14,148 nucleotides of DNA from NCBI GenBank assembly GCA_001304035.1, contig LJUD01000031.1, positions 1 through 14,148 on the forward strand, read 5' to 3'. Of the stretch, positions 13,797 through 14,148 are shown in pieces (the first letter of the stretch is position 1; each line of letters opens with the position of its first letter). A program made the translations under genes and the position numbers. A model generated the notes under the pieces. The model worked only from the letters and a program-made list of their open reading frames with translations. It had not been told where the DNA came from and searched no databases. The DNA comes from a bacterium SM23_31 (GTDB lineage: Bacteria > SM23-31).

Positions 13797-14148
13797 ATGC
13801 AGAGGGATGAGACATATAAAGTTATTGTAGTTATGCCTGCATATAATGCTGCGGCGACCCTGGAAAAGACTTACCGGGATATTCCGGATAGTACGGTTGA
13901 TGAAGTAATTTTAGTCGATGATGCCAGTAAAGACAATACGGTTGAAATAGCACGCAGACTCAACATTTATGTCATTGAACATGCAAATAATACCGGCTAC
14001 GGCGGTAACCAAAAGACCTGTTACCGGCTGGCTTTAGAGCATGGCGCTGACATTGTTGTAATGATTCTCCCTGACTATCAATATGACAGCCGCCTTATTC
14101 CATTTCTTATTGAACCGGTTAAAAGCGGTCTTTATGATATTATGCTCG
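13797..14148 (+). CDS. Family 2 glycosyltransferase, C-terminus beyond window
   Basis: This is the N-terminal 117 codons of a GT-A-fold, GT2-type glycosyltransferase, open to the right edge. Visible motifs are VVMPAYNAAATLEKTYRDIP (start of the nucleotide-binding fold), EVILVDDASKDNT with the Asp pair that binds the nucleotide-sugar, HANNTGYGGNQKTCYRLAL, and VVMILPDYQYDSRLIP, where PDYQYD stands at the place of the metal-binding DxD. This combination is typical of dolichol/polyprenyl-phosphate-mannose-synthase-like and UDP-glucose-dependent GT2 proteins of surface polysaccharide loci; the exact substrate is not readable. The start is ATG 13797; there is no proper Shine-Dalgarno (only CCGGA abutting the ATG). 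The gene is divergent from tig and may begin another envelope gene group to the right. Confidence 0.9.
   Translation, partial: MQRDETYKVIVVMPAYNAAATLEKTYRDIPDSTVDEVILVDDASKDNTVEIARRLNIYVIEHANNTGYGGNQKTCYRLALEHGADIVVMILPDYQYDSRLIPFLIEPVKSGLYDIML

Noticed and set aside
1..14148. CRISPR array, tRNA, insertion sequence, toxin-antitoxin or defence system
   Set aside because: The only tandem repeat has 7-bp units without spacers, no cloverleaf or transposase motif was found, and every sizeable gene fits housekeeping or polysaccharide functions.

Overview
The window looks like a chromosomal segment of an AT-rich (roughly 40% GC by eye), didermal bacterium. An outer-membrane polysaccharide exporter with a signal peptide implies an outer membrane. 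Most starts lack a recognisable Shine-Dalgarno sequence, and heptameric intergenic repeats are present. These traits suggest the Bacteroidota/Chlorobi/Ignavibacteria (FCB) neighbourhood, but this is an inference and no marker here fixes the taxon.

Layout, read in the direction of transcription (minus strand, right to left). (1) Protein quality-control block: tig (trigger factor, 13347-12049), clpP (11996-11382), clpX (11272-10022) and engB/ysxC (10011-9430). The GTPase is followed by a likely rho-independent terminator near 9364-9402. (2) Surface/exopolysaccharide block: a Wza-type export protein (9297-8050), a Wzz-type chain-length protein without kinase domain (8011-6812), an O-antigen polymerase/ligase (Wzy/WaaL-like) split by an in-frame TGA (6819-5410), a GT-C-type membrane glycosyltransferase (5438-3816), a GT4 glycosyltransferase (3801-2650), an MVF/MurJ-family flippase (2454-892) and a second GT4 glycosyltransferase that runs off the left edge (905 to <1). 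Several of these genes overlap or nearly abut, as expected for one operon. (3) After a gene-free region of about 450 bp, a divergent plus-strand family 2 glycosyltransferase (13797 to >14148) runs off the right edge.

Together block 2 resembles a Wzx/Wzy-dependent pathway. Glycosyltransferases build a lipid-linked repeat, the MVF protein flips it, the Wzy-like protein polymerises it, Wzz sets chain length and Wza exports it. No initiating sugar-phosphate transferase and no BY-kinase is visible, so the cluster probably continues to the left.

The points most worth a second look are: the single in-frame TGA in the O-antigen polymerase gene, whose frame is otherwise continuous; the 17-unit heptamer array directly against the GTG start of the flippase gene; a ClpP whose catalytic-triad Asp position is Asn; a GC-rich palindromic element lying inside a glycosyltransferase reading frame; and a perfect 13-bp inverted repeat flanking the presumed tig promoter. 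I found no tRNA, rRNA, CRISPR, transposase or phage gene, and no clear new multi-gene system.
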